Numbered from the stretch's first letter, positions 51,373-60,214 are shown. The stretch: DNA of 64,000 nucleotides from Desulfovibrio sp. (GCA_017528345.1 JAFXOX010000047.1:25628-89627), one strand, 5' to 3'. The notes: generated from the letters alone by a model not told the origin. Program-made: numbers and translations.

Positions 51373-52047
51373 ATGAATATTCTCATTTTCGGACCCAATG
51401 GCAGCGGCAAAGGCACCCAGGGCAATCTGATCAAGGACAAATACAATATTGCCCACATTGAAAGCGGCGCCATCTTCCGCGAACACATCGGCGGCGGCAC
51501 AGAACTTGGCAAAAAAGCCAAAGCCTACATTGACCGTGGCGATCTCGTGCCTGACGACATCACCATCCCCATGGTGCTTGATACGCTGAAGACCAAAGGA
51601 CAGAACGGCTGGTTGCTCGACGGTTTCCCGCGCAATATGGTGCAGGCTGAAAAACTTTGGGATGCCCTGCAGAAAGAAGGTCTGAAACTGGATTATGTGG
51701 TGGAGATTCTCCTGCCCCGCCAGGTGGCCAAAAACCGCATCATGGGTCGCCGTCTGTGCAAAAACAACAATAATCACCCCAACAATATCTTCATCGACGC
51801 CATTAAGCCCAATGGCGATAAGTGCCGGGTCTGCGGCGGCGATCTCTCTGCCCGCAGCGATGATCAGGACGAAGCAGCCATCAATAAGCGCCACGACATC
51901 TACTACAATTCCAACGACGGCACCCTGGCTGCCGCCAATTACTTCAAGGAACTGGCACTGAACAAGGGCATGACCAAGTACATTGCTCTGAACGGCGAAG
52001 GCACCATTGATTCCATTAAGGAGACCCTGCTTTCGCAGTTGGCCTAA
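51373..52047 (+). CDS. adk: Adenylate kinase with Cys/His metal site in the lid
   Basis: The 224-residue enzyme interconverts ATP+AMP and 2 ADP. It has the P-loop GPNGSGKGTQ (7-16), the AMP-binding SGAIFRE and LDGFPRN segments. The lid carries Cys129, His135, Cys151 and Cys154, a Cys-X5-His-X15-Cys-X2-Cys arrangement instead of the usual four cysteines. The same spacing and numbering are known from Desulfovibrio gigas adenylate kinase, which binds Zn, Co or Fe there (established knowledge). Asn-rich KNNNNHPNN fills the lid loop. AAGGAG precedes the ATG at 51373. The gene stands alone with its own promoter and terminator. Confidence 0.96.
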   Translation: MNILIFGPNGSGKGTQGNLIKDKYNIAHIESGAIFREHIGGGTELGKKAKAYIDRGDLVPDDITIPMVLDTLKTKGQNGWLLDGFPRNMVQAEKLWDALQKEGLKLDYVVEILLPRQVAKNRIMGRRLCKNNNNHPNNIFIDAIKPNGDKCRVCGGDLSARSDDQDEAAINKRHDIYYNSNDGTLAAANYFKELALNKGMTKYIALNGEGTIDSIKETLLSQLA

Positions 52048-52101
52048 GATATCTGCAGATAAATCAGGCATCCGGTTTTGCGATCGACACCGGGTAGCCT
52101 A

Positions 52102-52136
52102 GTGAAAGGGGCAAGTCATTTGCCCCTTTCACTTTT
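52102..52136 (+). terminator. Rho-independent terminator of adk
   Basis: GTGAAAGGGGCAA/TTGCCCCTTTCAC forms a 13-bp stem with a 5-nt loop, followed by TTTT. Confidence 0.85.
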
Positions 52137-52192
52137 CGAGAACGCAGAACACTTGGGGCAATGGCAAGACACCTGTTATCGCTCTCGACAGC

Positions 52193-52996
52193 CTATGCCT
52201 CAACACGCCTATATTCTTTCTTCAGTTGTCGAATTTCCTCTGCATATTCTCTATGCTTAGGTATTTTCTTGATACTGTTTTTAGGAATAGAAAGTTCAAA
52301 CGCTCTTTTTTCCCAATCTGAAACAATACCATATACTTCGACAATAATATCTCCTACGTCTACATCTGATAGTCTATAATATTCAAATATTTCAATTAAT
52401 TTTTATAAATTACAAGACAATGAGCACATATCATCTAAATCTAGCGCGTTAGACATCTTTTCAGGAGATATTTCAAGTCATAAACTGAAGAAAGTCTCCA
52501 TGCATTGTTTTTATAGATAAATCCGTGATTTCGCAAATGATCATCTCTGTTTCCAGAAATAACATTAAAGACCATCCTTTTACATAATCCTTTAATATCT
52601 CTTTGCACAGTATTTATTGCAGTAGATTCAATTATACTTGCGATATCTAAATAGGAATATTTTTCAGATTCGCCATCACTTGTTAACAAAAAAGTTTTTG
52701 CCGATAAACAAGGGATTCTCTGCCCTTGATCCCTTTTGGTAAAATTTTCTAACTAAACCTCTACCCCAACTATCAGGGGAAGCATCTGCGAAACATCCAA
52801 ATTCACATTTTTTTGCTCTTTGTACCCCATCAATCAATGGGAGCTCAGGATCTATCTGGAATCCATTTTTTAGCCAATTTCGAGAATATGTAAATTCTTG
52901 ACATTCGTTGCCTCTACCTCTCCGAAAAAAGAGATCTCCTATTTTTTTGTTATTACCATCTGTAACAGAGACCTCATCATACATATTTTCTACCAC
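52193..52996 (-). pseudogene. HipA-like kinase/toxin relic
   Basis: Three pieces of a HipA-family protein lie in order on the minus strand. 52996-52676 has the N-terminal part (FTYSRNWLKNGFQIDPELPL, CFADASPDSWGRGLVRKF). 52689-52441 has SYLDIASII and the catalytic-domain core NVISGNRDDHLRNHGFIYKNNAWRLSSVYDL. 52440-52193 holds the C-terminus ending QLKKEYRRVEA. The first two join at a T6 run in different frames, about 150 residues of the kinase N-lobe are missing, and a TAA interrupts the third piece. The DNA is AT-rich. No hipB-like antitoxin gene is adjacent. It cannot encode a working kinase. Confidence 0.85.
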
Positions 52997-53018
52997 CTCT
53001 GTAGTCTTTGCATAACTG

Positions 53019-53642
53019 CTAAGGCGCTATGGCAGCAAAAAAATCACGTGCTCTGGCAAGATCCTCAGGGGTATTGACATTATAAAGGGAGCGCTGTTCC
53101 TCCTCGCCCATGGGCAGGCGTAGCTGCTGTGATTCGTCTATAATGGTTCGCAGAGAGTACTGCCCCCTGGTCAAAGCGGCTTCAAAGCACGGCAAAGCGT
53201 CCTTCTCATAGACGGCACAGAGACTTTCAAGGCGGCCATTACTATCGGCATAGGCCGTAAGCAGAATGTGGGGTGGTCGCTGTGCTCTTGCCCGCAAAAG
53301 ATGCCTGAGAGTGGCTTCTGTAAGCAGGGGAAGATCACAGGCAAGGGCTAGCACTGAGGAAAAATGGGAAGCGTGGGCAAAACGCAGGGCTGTCATGATG
53401 CCGCCTGCGGGGCCATGGCGCTCGCAGGCGTCCTCAAGACAGGAATAGCTGGATGAAAAGGTGCTCGAGCGCGTCACAAGCAGACGAGTCTGCACACACC
53501 GGCCAAGAAGCTGCCAGGTGTGCTCAAGAAAACTTACACCGTCTTCAAGGACCAAGGAAGCCTTATCTTGGCCCATACGAGAAGACAGTCCTCCTGTCAG
53601 GATGATACCAAGCACATCCGCATAGCACTCAGACGACAACAC
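53019..53642 (-). CDS. mobA: Molybdenum cofactor guanylyltransferase
   Basis: The 207-residue MobA-type enzyme attaches GMP to molybdopterin, giving the bis-MGD cofactor used by formate dehydrogenase and related enzymes. Motifs are GIILTGGLSSRMGQDKASL, HGPAGGIMTAL, ALACDLPLLTEATLRHLL and YNVNTPEDLARA. I place the start at GTG 53642, with AGGGG 4-8 nt upstream and 7 nt after the preceding stop. An ATG at 53729 would overlap the upstream gene by 80 nt. It ends the MFS-hypothetical-mobA run. The cofactor fits with SelA, because many molybdenum formate dehydrogenases contain selenocysteine. Confidence 0.85.
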   Translation of the reverse strand: MLSSECYADVLGIILTGGLSSRMGQDKASLVLEDGVSFLEHTWQLLGRCVQTRLLVTRSSTFSSSYSCLEDACERHGPAGGIMTALRFAHASHFSSVLALACDLPLLTEATLRHLLRARAQRPPHILLTAYADSNGRLESLCAVYEKDALPCFEAALTRGQYSLRTIIDESQQLRLPMGEEEQRSLYNVNTPEDLARARDFFAAIAP

Positions 53643-53649
53643 TATACCC

Positions 53650-54399
53650 CTACCGATTAGCGCCGGGATGTTTGAGTTCTCCAAGCCAGCGGGCAAGAGG
53701 TTTACGCTGGATGCCTTCGGCTGCCGCAAGTGGACGCATTGATGCCATCACCTCAGTATAGGCCTCCTTACTGGGAAAGAGCACCTGACAGGAAGCACGT
53801 GCACGCGCGGCAAAATCACGGAGAAATACAGGATCAAGGTCAATGGTGCGCGCGTGGTCCGGCGCAAGCGGCTCATGATACTCAAAAAGCACCTGCATCT
53901 TGCGGAAAAAAAGTAAAAATTTGGCTCTGTAGACCAAGATTTTCTCCCTCGCCCGAGGATCCGGGAAGGGGTAGTGATCGGCATCCAGAACATAGAGACT
54001 CTCATAAAGGGTCTCCTGACGATCCCTATCGCCGTAGGGCTCCTCAACCTGACGCAAAACTGGATACGGAGAGTGGTGAGCGGCAATCCAGGTCCATTCG
54101 CCCGGACTCTCGGCGAGAGCCGTCACAAGCTGCCCCCGAGTATCCCGATACACCGCAAAGGAGACACGCACGCCTTCGGCTTGAAGGCGCCTATCTTCCG
54201 GGCGAACAGTTTTATAGCCATACTGTTCAAGACGCATGGCAGGTTGAGGCCGAAAGAGGAGCTTAGGCCTGGCGCGGCTGGCTAAAACCTCAAGCCCATG
54301 CTCCTGCACAATCCCCTGCAGGGGGCCAGGTCGCGTTGTGGCAAGATACCAGATCCCAACACCAACCACACAGCAGAAAAAAAGAATCAAAAACTTCAC
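53650..54399 (-). CDS. Hypothetical membrane-anchored or exported protein
   Basis: The 249-residue protein starts with GTG and has one N-terminal hydrophobic helix (MKFLILFFCCVVGVGIWYLA), either an anchor or an uncleaved signal. The rest is soluble, with YRDTRGQLVTALAESPGEWTWIAAH, YESLYVLDADHYPFPDPRAREKILVYRAKFLLFFRKMQVLFEYHEPL and a basic C-terminus. This may be a Desulfovibrio lineage-specific domain family; I cannot name its function. The start overlaps the MFS gene stop by 4 nt (GTGA), so the two are coupled. Confidence 0.72.
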   Translation of the reverse strand: MKFLILFFCCVVGVGIWYLATTRPGPLQGIVQEHGLEVLASRARPKLLFRPQPAMRLEQYGYKTVRPEDRRLQAEGVRVSFAVYRDTRGQLVTALAESPGEWTWIAAHHSPYPVLRQVEEPYGDRDRQETLYESLYVLDADHYPFPDPRAREKILVYRAKFLLFFRKMQVLFEYHEPLAPDHARTIDLDPVFLRDFAARARASCQVLFPSKEAYTEVMASMRPLAAAEGIQRKPLARWLGELKHPGANR

Positions 54400-55574
54400 G
54401 CTGTCTCCAGTTGCCTTTTGGCACTTTTGGAGGTGGGAACAAGAATCAGAGTGAATAAAAGACCAAGAAAGGCCAGGGCACTCATGCTATGAAAAGTTGC
54501 AAGCAAACCGAAGTGGTCAGCAATCAGACCAAGAATCGGAGCAAAGAGGCCGCCGATACTGATGCCCAGGCCAAGGGTAATGCCGGAAGCTAAACCGATA
54601 TTGCGGGAGAGATAGCGCTGTCCGACCACAACTACAGGGCTGAAGGTTGTGTACAGCGCAAAACCCAGGAGCACAAGGTCCAGATAGGCAAGCAGAAAAT
54701 TGTCGAGAAAGGGAAAGATGAGCATCAAAGGCAGGGTCAGAGCGTAGCCAAGACGTATGACTGGCACAAAGCCCAGACGGTCGGCCAGCATGCCCCCAAG
54801 AAAATTGCCGCAGATGCCGCTCAGGCCAAAGAGCGTGAGTGCAAAGGCCGCTTCGGTCTCCGTCTTGGCAAAATGGGCGATCCAGTAGAGGGGCACAAAG
54901 ACCCTGAGACAGACCATGAGCGCTGAGCGACAGATAATGGCACCAGTCAGCCTGAAAAAGGCCGACCAGTTATTGCTGCTCTCTCTGACCTCGCCAGGTT
55001 TTTTGTCCACCTTCTCACTGTTTGGCGTAAACTTAGCTGACTCATAGAGAATCAGAAGGCCCATGCCAACGGCCAAAATGGCCAAAATGCCCAGGCTGCG
55101 TAATCCAAAGGCATTGATCAGCCCCACCACAAAAAGCGGGGCCAAAAGAAAGCCCATATTGCCGCCAATGGAAAAAAGGCTTGTGCCTGTTCCCTGACGT
55201 TCACCGGCGGCACTTGTCACAAAGCGCATGCCTGCCGGATGAAAAAGGGCTGCGCCAATACCGGAAATGCCCACAGCGCAGAAAATACCAAGGTAACTCT
55301 CAATAAAACCAAGCGAGGCCATGGCCACACCAGCAATGACTATACCCAACGGCATCAACCACATCTTAGGACTGCGGTCTGAGAGCAATCCAAACATCGG
55401 CTGGATAACTGAGGCAAGGCTGGAATTGGCGAGCATCAGCCCGCTGGCGGCGCTGTAACTCAGCCCGTGGCTTGCCACAAGAAACGGCAGAAGAGCCGGT
55501 AAAGCGCCGGTATTGACGTCACACAGGAAGTGGCTGAAAGAAGCAAGGAAAATTTTTTTTCTGTGCATGGACAT
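54396..55574 (-). CDS. Major facilitator superfamily exporter (Fsr-like)
   Basis: The 392-residue protein has about 12 membrane segments in two halves split by a polar loop (about 185-200). FSHFLCDVNTGALPALLPFLV, FGLLSDRSPKMWLMP, GISGIGAALFHPAGMRFV and GGMLADRLGFVPVIRLG resemble the fosmidomycin-resistance (Fsr) subgroup of drug exporters. The native substrate is unknown; resistance is not implied by sequence alone. The ATG at 55574 is the likely start, with ATG 55568 and TTG 55583 as alternatives. It is the first gene of a coupled run with the hypothetical gene and mobA. Confidence 0.82.
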   Translation of the reverse strand: MSMHRKKIFLASFSHFLCDVNTGALPALLPFLVASHGLSYSAASGLMLANSSLASVIQPMFGLLSDRSPKMWLMPLGIVIAGVAMASLGFIESYLGIFCAVGISGIGAALFHPAGMRFVTSAAGERQGTGTSLFSIGGNMGFLLAPLFVVGLINAFGLRSLGILAILAVGMGLLILYESAKFTPNSEKVDKKPGEVRESSNNWSAFFRLTGAIICRSALMVCLRVFVPLYWIAHFAKTETEAAFALTLFGLSGICGNFLGGMLADRLGFVPVIRLGYALTLPLMLIFPFLDNFLLAYLDLVLLGFALYTTFSPVVVVGQRYLSRNIGLASGITLGLGISIGGLFAPILGLIADHFGLLATFHSMSALAFLGLLFTLILVPTSKSAKRQLETA

Positions 55575-55643
55575 TGGTCCCAAAAACGGATAAAGCCTTG
55601 ACTTTAGCTAGTCCCAAGCCTTGTGCTCAGGGCCCGAAAAAAG

Positions 55644-55670
55644 AAAGGAGGCGGTTTCCCAAAGAAACCG
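55644..55670 (+). promoter_or_regulatory. Ribosome-binding region with hairpin between GGAGG and ATG
   Basis: AAAGGAGG (55644-55651) is directly followed by CGGTTTC-CCAAA-GAAACCG (55652-55670), a perfect 7-bp hairpin, then 6 nt to the ATG at 55677. No other SD is present and no in-frame start codon lies between, so folding is the simplest way for this strong SD to be used. Confidence 0.55.
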
Positions 55671-55676
55671 AACGCT

Positions 55677-56054
55677 ATGGCACACACTCTCTCTGATCAG
55701 CAATGGCTGGATACGGTTTTTCCCCCGGAACGCACGGAAGCTTTTTTTGAGGCGCTTTTTGGCGGAGCCGAAGAAGGCGCCTATGATATCCGTCTTGTCT
55801 ACCGAAACAATGATAACACGCATCTTTTCATGGCCTTTGACCTTGTACAGCGGCCTGGGAAATGTCTGCGCTGCAATCTCACCTATGGCTTACCTGAGGT
55901 TTTTGCCCGCCATCCCGTCCTCAATATCAAGGCCGTTGCCGAAACCCTTGGGCAGGCCATGGGCTGGGGCAAAACCTCATGGAGCCTTGGGCACACTGAA
56001 GATCACGGGCCAGAGCTCCATAGCATTCCCTTTACCCTGGTCAAGGAAGCATAG
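55677..56054 (+). CDS. Conserved small hypothetical protein
   Basis: The 125-residue soluble protein has PPERTEAFFEALFGGAEEGAYDIRLVYR in its first third and CLRCNLTYGLPEVFARHPVLNIKAV later, ending SIPFTLVKEA. I recall similar small proteins in Desulfovibrio genomes but no characterised function. The ATG at 55677 starts the compact domain. A frame from GTG 55623 would add a Lys/Gly-rich N-terminus that translates the SD and hairpin and is unlikely. Confidence 0.75.
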   Translation: MAHTLSDQQWLDTVFPPERTEAFFEALFGGAEEGAYDIRLVYRNNDNTHLFMAFDLVQRPGKCLRCNLTYGLPEVFARHPVLNIKAVAETLGQAMGWGKTSWSLGHTEDHGPELHSIPFTLVKEA

Positions 56055-56131
56055 TTCTGCTGAGTGGCCAATCTGCGTAGGCCATGAGGGCTTGGTTCTT
56101 TTTTTACCCCAATCCGCCAGTCCTCCGCATC

Positions 56132-56725
56132 TCACGGCAGTGTATCCAGGGGCAGCCACTGGGGAGTAGCTTTTGCGCCCGGCTTTGCCCCTAAGCTATT
56201 GTCCTTTGCCGCGCCGTCTTTTTTGCTCTGAGCAGGAGCCATGGGAAGAACTCCCTCTTTTTTGTCAAAAAGCCAAGGAGCTTGGGCATTTTTCTCCTGC
56301 CAAAGCCCTTTGGCACTTTCCTGCGCCGTTTTCTGCTGACGAAGCCATGCTCGGCAGATCATAGCCCGACAGGACTGCTCAACCCAGGCGTGGCCTTCCC
56401 GGACAAGCCGACCATTGACCACCTGACCATTTCTTGCAAGCAGAGCGATAACCCGACCGTGGGCATCCAAAGCCATGGGTAAAACCTCCACCTGACTTTT
56501 CAGGGGCACAAGATCAGCAAGAAAAAGCCTTGCAGCATTGCCGCCGTTCTGGGCAAGCTCTGGGGCATCAACGCCGTAGAGCCGCACAAAGAGCTGACAC
56601 TCCTCATCGCCTGCGCAGGCCACAGTCAGCGTATCACCATCGTAGACATTGGTCACGGTAGCCGGCCAGGCAAAGACCGTCCCTGGCAGAACAAGAAACG
56701 CAAAACAGAGCAGAAAGCGTAGCAT
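56132..56725 (-). CDS. Exported SNase-like nuclease
   Basis: The 197-residue protein has a signal peptide (MLRFLLCFAFLVLPGTVFA) and a thermonuclease (SNase, OB-fold) domain. TVTNVYDGDTLTVAC holds the metal-binding Asp and LYGVDAPEL the catalytic-type region; later Arg and Glu residues (GRLVREGHAWVEQ) fit the family. It probably degrades extracellular or periplasmic nucleic acid. The C-terminal 45 residues are Lys/Ala/Pro-rich and probably disordered. The start lies 1 nt after the stop of the Sel1-repeat gene, so it is coupled to it. Confidence 0.85.
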   Translation of the reverse strand: MLRFLLCFAFLVLPGTVFAWPATVTNVYDGDTLTVACAGDEECQLFVRLYGVDAPELAQNGGNAARLFLADLVPLKSQVEVLPMALDAHGRVIALLARNGQVVNGRLVREGHAWVEQSCRAMICRAWLRQQKTAQESAKGLWQEKNAQAPWLFDKKEGVLPMAPAQSKKDGAAKDNSLGAKPGAKATPQWLPLDTLP

Positions 56726-56726
56726 C

Positions 56727-58289
56727 CTACCAGTCCCGAAAACGGTTGAGCATATCTGAACGCGCACGCATTTCATCCAGACGCTTGCGGGCCTGAATAT
56801 CGCCCTGAGCTGCGGCCTTGTGGAACCAGGAGATCGCCTGGGATCGACTCTGCGGGCAGCCGTACCCTTTGCTGTAGAGGTCTCCTAGGGCATACTGGGC
56901 AGGGGCATACCCGGCTTCAGCTGCCTTGTGAAAAAACTGTACGGCCTGCTCAGCATTGGCCATGACGCCTATGCCTTCAAGCAAAAGCTTTCCAAAGAGA
57001 TACTGTGCCTCCACATTGCCCTGTTCTGCAGCCCTGGCGCACCAGAAGGCCGCTTTGACTTCATCTTTGGGAATGCCGTCACCTTCCAGGTAAAGGGTGC
57101 CAAGATTGAGCTGCGCCTGAAGGTTGCCCTGCTCAGCGGCAAGAGCAAACCAGCGTGCAGCCTCGTGGGTGTCAGCCTGAACTCCGTGCCCATTGTAGTA
57201 CATTACGCCAAGATGCTGCTCGGCTTCGGCATAACCACGCGTGGCTGCGGCCTGAAACCAGGCACAGGCCTGCTCGTTGTCCTTGGGAAGGCCGCTGCCG
57301 TTGTAGTACATCAGCCCAAGAAGGTCCTGGGCTTCAGCAAGGCCGCTTTCGGCTGCCTTACGGCAGTAAAATGCTGCCTGTGCAGCATCCTTGGCCACAC
57401 CGCGGCCTTCAGTATAGAAGAGGGCAAGATTATAGAGGGCATCACAGTCCCATTGTTCTGCGGCCTTGCGATACCAGTAGGCGGCCTTGTTGTCATCGCG
57501 CTCGACGCCTTCTCCTTGTTGATAGTTCCAGCCAAGTCTTGCCTGAGCCTGGGAAATGCCCTGCTCGGCAGACAATCGCATCCAGTGAACACAGTCCGCC
57601 AAATTTCTTGGCACGCCGCGTCCATGGTAGTAGAGATCTCCCAAAGAAAGCTGCGCCCCGGCATGACCGGCCTCTGCCGCACGCAAAAAATAACGCGCCG
57701 CCTCCTGCATATCGATCTCATTACAGGCATCTTTTTCCAGGCGCAGCGCTTCTTGATAGCAGTCTTCAATGTCTAGCTCATCACAGGCATCAAGTTGCGG
57801 GCTTTGCTGCCCGCCATACGTGGTCTGCAGATGATCAAAATCCTCGGCGGCACTGTGCCCAAGAATAGCAAGCAGACTTTTCTGCAGTGAGGAAGGTTGT
57901 TTTTTACAGAAACGCGTCAGATGCACAGCTAACGCCGCTCCTGTCTCGTCTGCGCAGACGTCGTTCACCTCGCGCTCAGTCATCTGCGACAGAAAATACC
58001 ACGAGGCCAGTGCCCGCTTTACAGCCGCTTCCTGCAAATAGTATCTGTTGGCAAAAGTCCTAGCCTCCTGATCTATCCAGTAGGCGGCCGTGGCCCCTGA
58101 GACATACATCTTTTGTGGATAACCCTCCACGTAGAGTCTGAGCATCAGCCCGACCTCACCCACATAGCGGTTTCCCAAAATTTCTCCCAGGGCCTCTTCC
58201 AGTGTGCCGGCAAGACGGCGGTTCTGGAAAAGCTCCTCACCCATGTAGTGACGGATTTTGATCAAGGCAATGAGTATCTCTGTGCGCAT
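56727..58289 (-). CDS. Sel1-repeat (TPR-like) protein
   Basis: The 520-residue protein has eight full Sel1-like repeats of 36 residues and a partial ninth (about residues 200-505), for example AAFYCRKAAESGLAEAQDLLGLMYYNGSGLPKD. Such solenoids serve as protein-protein interaction scaffolds. The N-terminal 190 residues form a separate helical domain I do not recognise (MGEELFQNRRLAGTLEEALGEILG...). No signal peptide is seen, so it is probably cytoplasmic. AGGG precedes the ATG. The SNase-like gene follows after 1 nt. Confidence 0.88.
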   Translation of the reverse strand: MRTEILIALIKIRHYMGEELFQNRRLAGTLEEALGEILGNRYVGEVGLMLRLYVEGYPQKMYVSGATAAYWIDQEARTFANRYYLQEAAVKRALASWYFLSQMTEREVNDVCADETGAALAVHLTRFCKKQPSSLQKSLLAILGHSAAEDFDHLQTTYGGQQSPQLDACDELDIEDCYQEALRLEKDACNEIDMQEAARYFLRAAEAGHAGAQLSLGDLYYHGRGVPRNLADCVHWMRLSAEQGISQAQARLGWNYQQGEGVERDDNKAAYWYRKAAEQWDCDALYNLALFYTEGRGVAKDAAQAAFYCRKAAESGLAEAQDLLGLMYYNGSGLPKDNEQACAWFQAAATRGYAEAEQHLGVMYYNGHGVQADTHEAARWFALAAEQGNLQAQLNLGTLYLEGDGIPKDEVKAAFWCARAAEQGNVEAQYLFGKLLLEGIGVMANAEQAVQFFHKAAEAGYAPAQYALGDLYSKGYGCPQSRSQAISWFHKAAAQGDIQARKRLDEMRARSDMLNRFRDW

Positions 58290-58477
58290 AGCTTACCCTG
58301 TACTCTACATATCCTCTGCTTTCCCGCTTCTGCCCTCATGGCAGACAGAAACCGGCATAGAGAAAGCTACTGCCAAAGTACCGTAGGATTGATGAAAGAA
58401 CAAGACGGCATCTACTCGGTCCGCCCAAATGTTCTTCACACACAGCCACACTTTCCCTTCCACTTGAGGAGATGTTC

Positions 58478-59716
58478 ATGATACGTTCTCTGTTGTTCTC
58501 TGTCCTTTCTGCTTGTGTCACGCTTCTGCTCTGCCTGGGACAGGCCCCAGAGGCTGCTGCAGAGCCTGCTCAAAGCCACGTTCAACTCAAACTACTCAAA
58601 AATCTGCGTTCCTCCCACATCTTTTCCCCCAAATCTGCGATCTTTTCCCTCGACGGCAAGAAATTCTACATTAATGCTCTCGAGGGCAAAGAAACTCTGG
58701 TCTACGACTCTGCCAGCCTTGAGCTCCTCAAAGTCATCCCCCACACCTTTGCCAAGGACGACGCGCCCCTCTTTCTCAACGGAGAAACGACCCTTTTTGA
58801 TTACACCTATCACAACTGCCGCGGCACCGGAGACAGAAACCAGTTCAGCGGGAAACCTGTCGAATGCACCTTCACCCACAACGGCCGCTACCTCTGGGTC
58901 TCCTATTACCGCAGAGAATGTGACCACAATGCCTCCTCTCCCTCCGCTCTGGCCATCATTGACACCAGCAGCGACAGCATTGTTCGCGTCATGCCCACAG
59001 CCCCCCTGCCCAAGATGGTCTGCGCCTCCCCTGACGGCAAGTACCTGGCTGTCACAAACTGGGGAGACAATACCGTGGGGCTGATCAATATCAACTCGGA
59101 AAATCCCATGGATTTTCACTATGAGCGCCTGCTTGTGGTGGGTTCAAAACTCAATGTGGCAGGCATTACCGGCAACCGGGATAACGTCTGTGGTCTCTGC
59201 CTGCGCGGCACAGTCTTCACTGCTGATGGCCGGCATCTGCTTGTGGCCGGCATGAAAAGCGCAAGCCTGCACGTCTTTGAGGTAGAAAGCGGCAAACATC
59301 TGGGCAGCGTGCGTCTGCCCGTAGCCAATCCCAGACATTTTGTGCGCAGCCCAGATGGTCAGAAACTCTATGTCAGCTTCAACGTACCTGGCAAAGTTGC
59401 TGAGCTTACCATGGACGAGATCCTGAACAAAGCCAAGAGCAAAGGTGCCGTCTCAGGCCGTGTGCTGACTGTCGGCAGCGGTGCGCGCACGGTTGCCGTC
59501 TCAAATGACGGCCGTCATCTCTACGCCGCCTGCAATAAAAGCTCATCTCTCACCTGTATTGACATCCCAAGCTGGCGCATCCTTGCCACAGCGCGTGTTG
59601 CGCCTTATGCCGTAGGTCTTGCCGTGCACCCCGAAGAAAAGCTTGCGCTCGTGACAAGCCAAGGCCGTAACGGTCAAGGCGGCAATAACGTAGCTGTCTT
59701 CGCCATTGAGCAATAA
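58478..59716 (+). CDS. Exported YncE-like beta-propeller protein
   Basis: The 412-residue protein has a signal peptide (MIRSLLFSVLS...APEAAAE) and seven-bladed YVTN/WD40-like propeller repeats: FSLDGKKFYINALEG, FTHNGRYLWVSYYRR, ASPDGKYLAVTNWGDNTVGLINI, FTADGRHLLVAGMKSASLHVFEVESG, RSPDGQKLYVSFNVPGKV and VSNDGRHLYAACNKSSSLTCIDI. These are cytochrome-cd1-fold, NHL/YncE-like proteins of the periplasm; the ligand is unknown. The ATG at 58478 has GAGGAG 6 nt upstream; an ATG 6 nt earlier lies inside that RBS region. It is monocistronic with its own terminator. Confidence 0.85.
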   Translation: MIRSLLFSVLSACVTLLLCLGQAPEAAAEPAQSHVQLKLLKNLRSSHIFSPKSAIFSLDGKKFYINALEGKETLVYDSASLELLKVIPHTFAKDDAPLFLNGETTLFDYTYHNCRGTGDRNQFSGKPVECTFTHNGRYLWVSYYRRECDHNASSPSALAIIDTSSDSIVRVMPTAPLPKMVCASPDGKYLAVTNWGDNTVGLININSENPMDFHYERLLVVGSKLNVAGITGNRDNVCGLCLRGTVFTADGRHLLVAGMKSASLHVFEVESGKHLGSVRLPVANPRHFVRSPDGQKLYVSFNVPGKVAELTMDEILNKAKSKGAVSGRVLTVGSGARTVAVSNDGRHLYAACNKSSSLTCIDIPSWRILATARVAPYAVGLAVHPEEKLALVTSQGRNGQGGNNVAVFAIEQ

Positions 59717-59731
59717 AGAGCCTATTGACGG

Positions 59732-59771
59732 AAAGCCCCACTCTTTGCTCGGCAAAAAGTGGGGCTTTTTT
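59732..59771 (+). terminator. Rho-independent terminator of the beta-propeller gene
   Basis: AAAGCCCCACT/AGTGGGGCTTT forms an 11-bp stem with a 15-nt loop, followed by a T-run. Confidence 0.85.
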
Positions 59772-59850
59772 CTGAACGGCCAACAGGCCAAAGAAAAGCC
59801 GAGTATTCGCCAGTATGCAAAATGCCTGACAGCGTTTTCGCCGGCATAAA

Positions 59851-59880
59851 TTGGCTACTTGACAAAATAGCCAAATATTC
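59851..59880 (+). promoter_or_regulatory. Probable ArsR-family operator and promoter
   Basis: The inverted repeat TTGGCTA-N10-TAGCCAA overlaps a -35-like TTGACA (59859-59864), 25 nt upstream of the arsR-like start. The bottom strand reads ATATTTGGCTATTT, which recurs on the top strand before the permease gene at 60250. This is the position expected of an autoregulatory operator; a good -10 is not obvious. Confidence 0.6.
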
Positions 59881-59902
59881 TTACTAGCAGCGTGAGGACG
59901 TT

Positions 59903-60214
59903 ATGAACCAGATACGTGAAGCTCAGGCCCACATTTTTAAGGCTCTTGGCCACCCAAGCCGCCTTATCATGCTCGCAGCCCTACGCGACGGTGAAAAATG
60001 CGTATGCGACCTGCAGGCTCTTGTTGGTCTCGATATGTCAACTGTCTCCAAGCATCTCTCCGTCCTGCATGCGGCGGGCATTGTGGACAAGGAAAAACGC
60101 GGCACCAATATCTACTACCGTCTGACCCTCTGTTGCCTTGAGACTTTCCTTGCTTGCACGGAAGATGCCATACGCAGACGTCTGGCAGCAAAGGCCAAGC
60201 TTCTTGAGGATTGA
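59903..60214 (+). CDS. ArsR/SmtB-family transcriptional repressor
   Basis: The 103-residue winged-helix regulator has FKALGHPSRLIMLAAL at the N-terminus, the metal-binding-type motif KCVCDL (about 32-37) on helix 3, and the recognition helix LDMSTVSKHLSVLHAAGIVDKEKRGTNIYYRL. Two cysteines in the CVCDL motif suit As(III), Sb(III) or another thiophilic ligand, which would release it from DNA. More cysteines occur in LCCLETFLACTED. GAGGA precedes the ATG. It is first in an arsR-permease-thioredoxin operon and probably controls it. Confidence 0.92.
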   Translation: MNQIREAQAHIFKALGHPSRLIMLAALRDGEKCVCDLQALVGLDMSTVSKHLSVLHAAGIVDKEKRGTNIYYRLTLCCLETFLACTEDAIRRRLAAKAKLLED

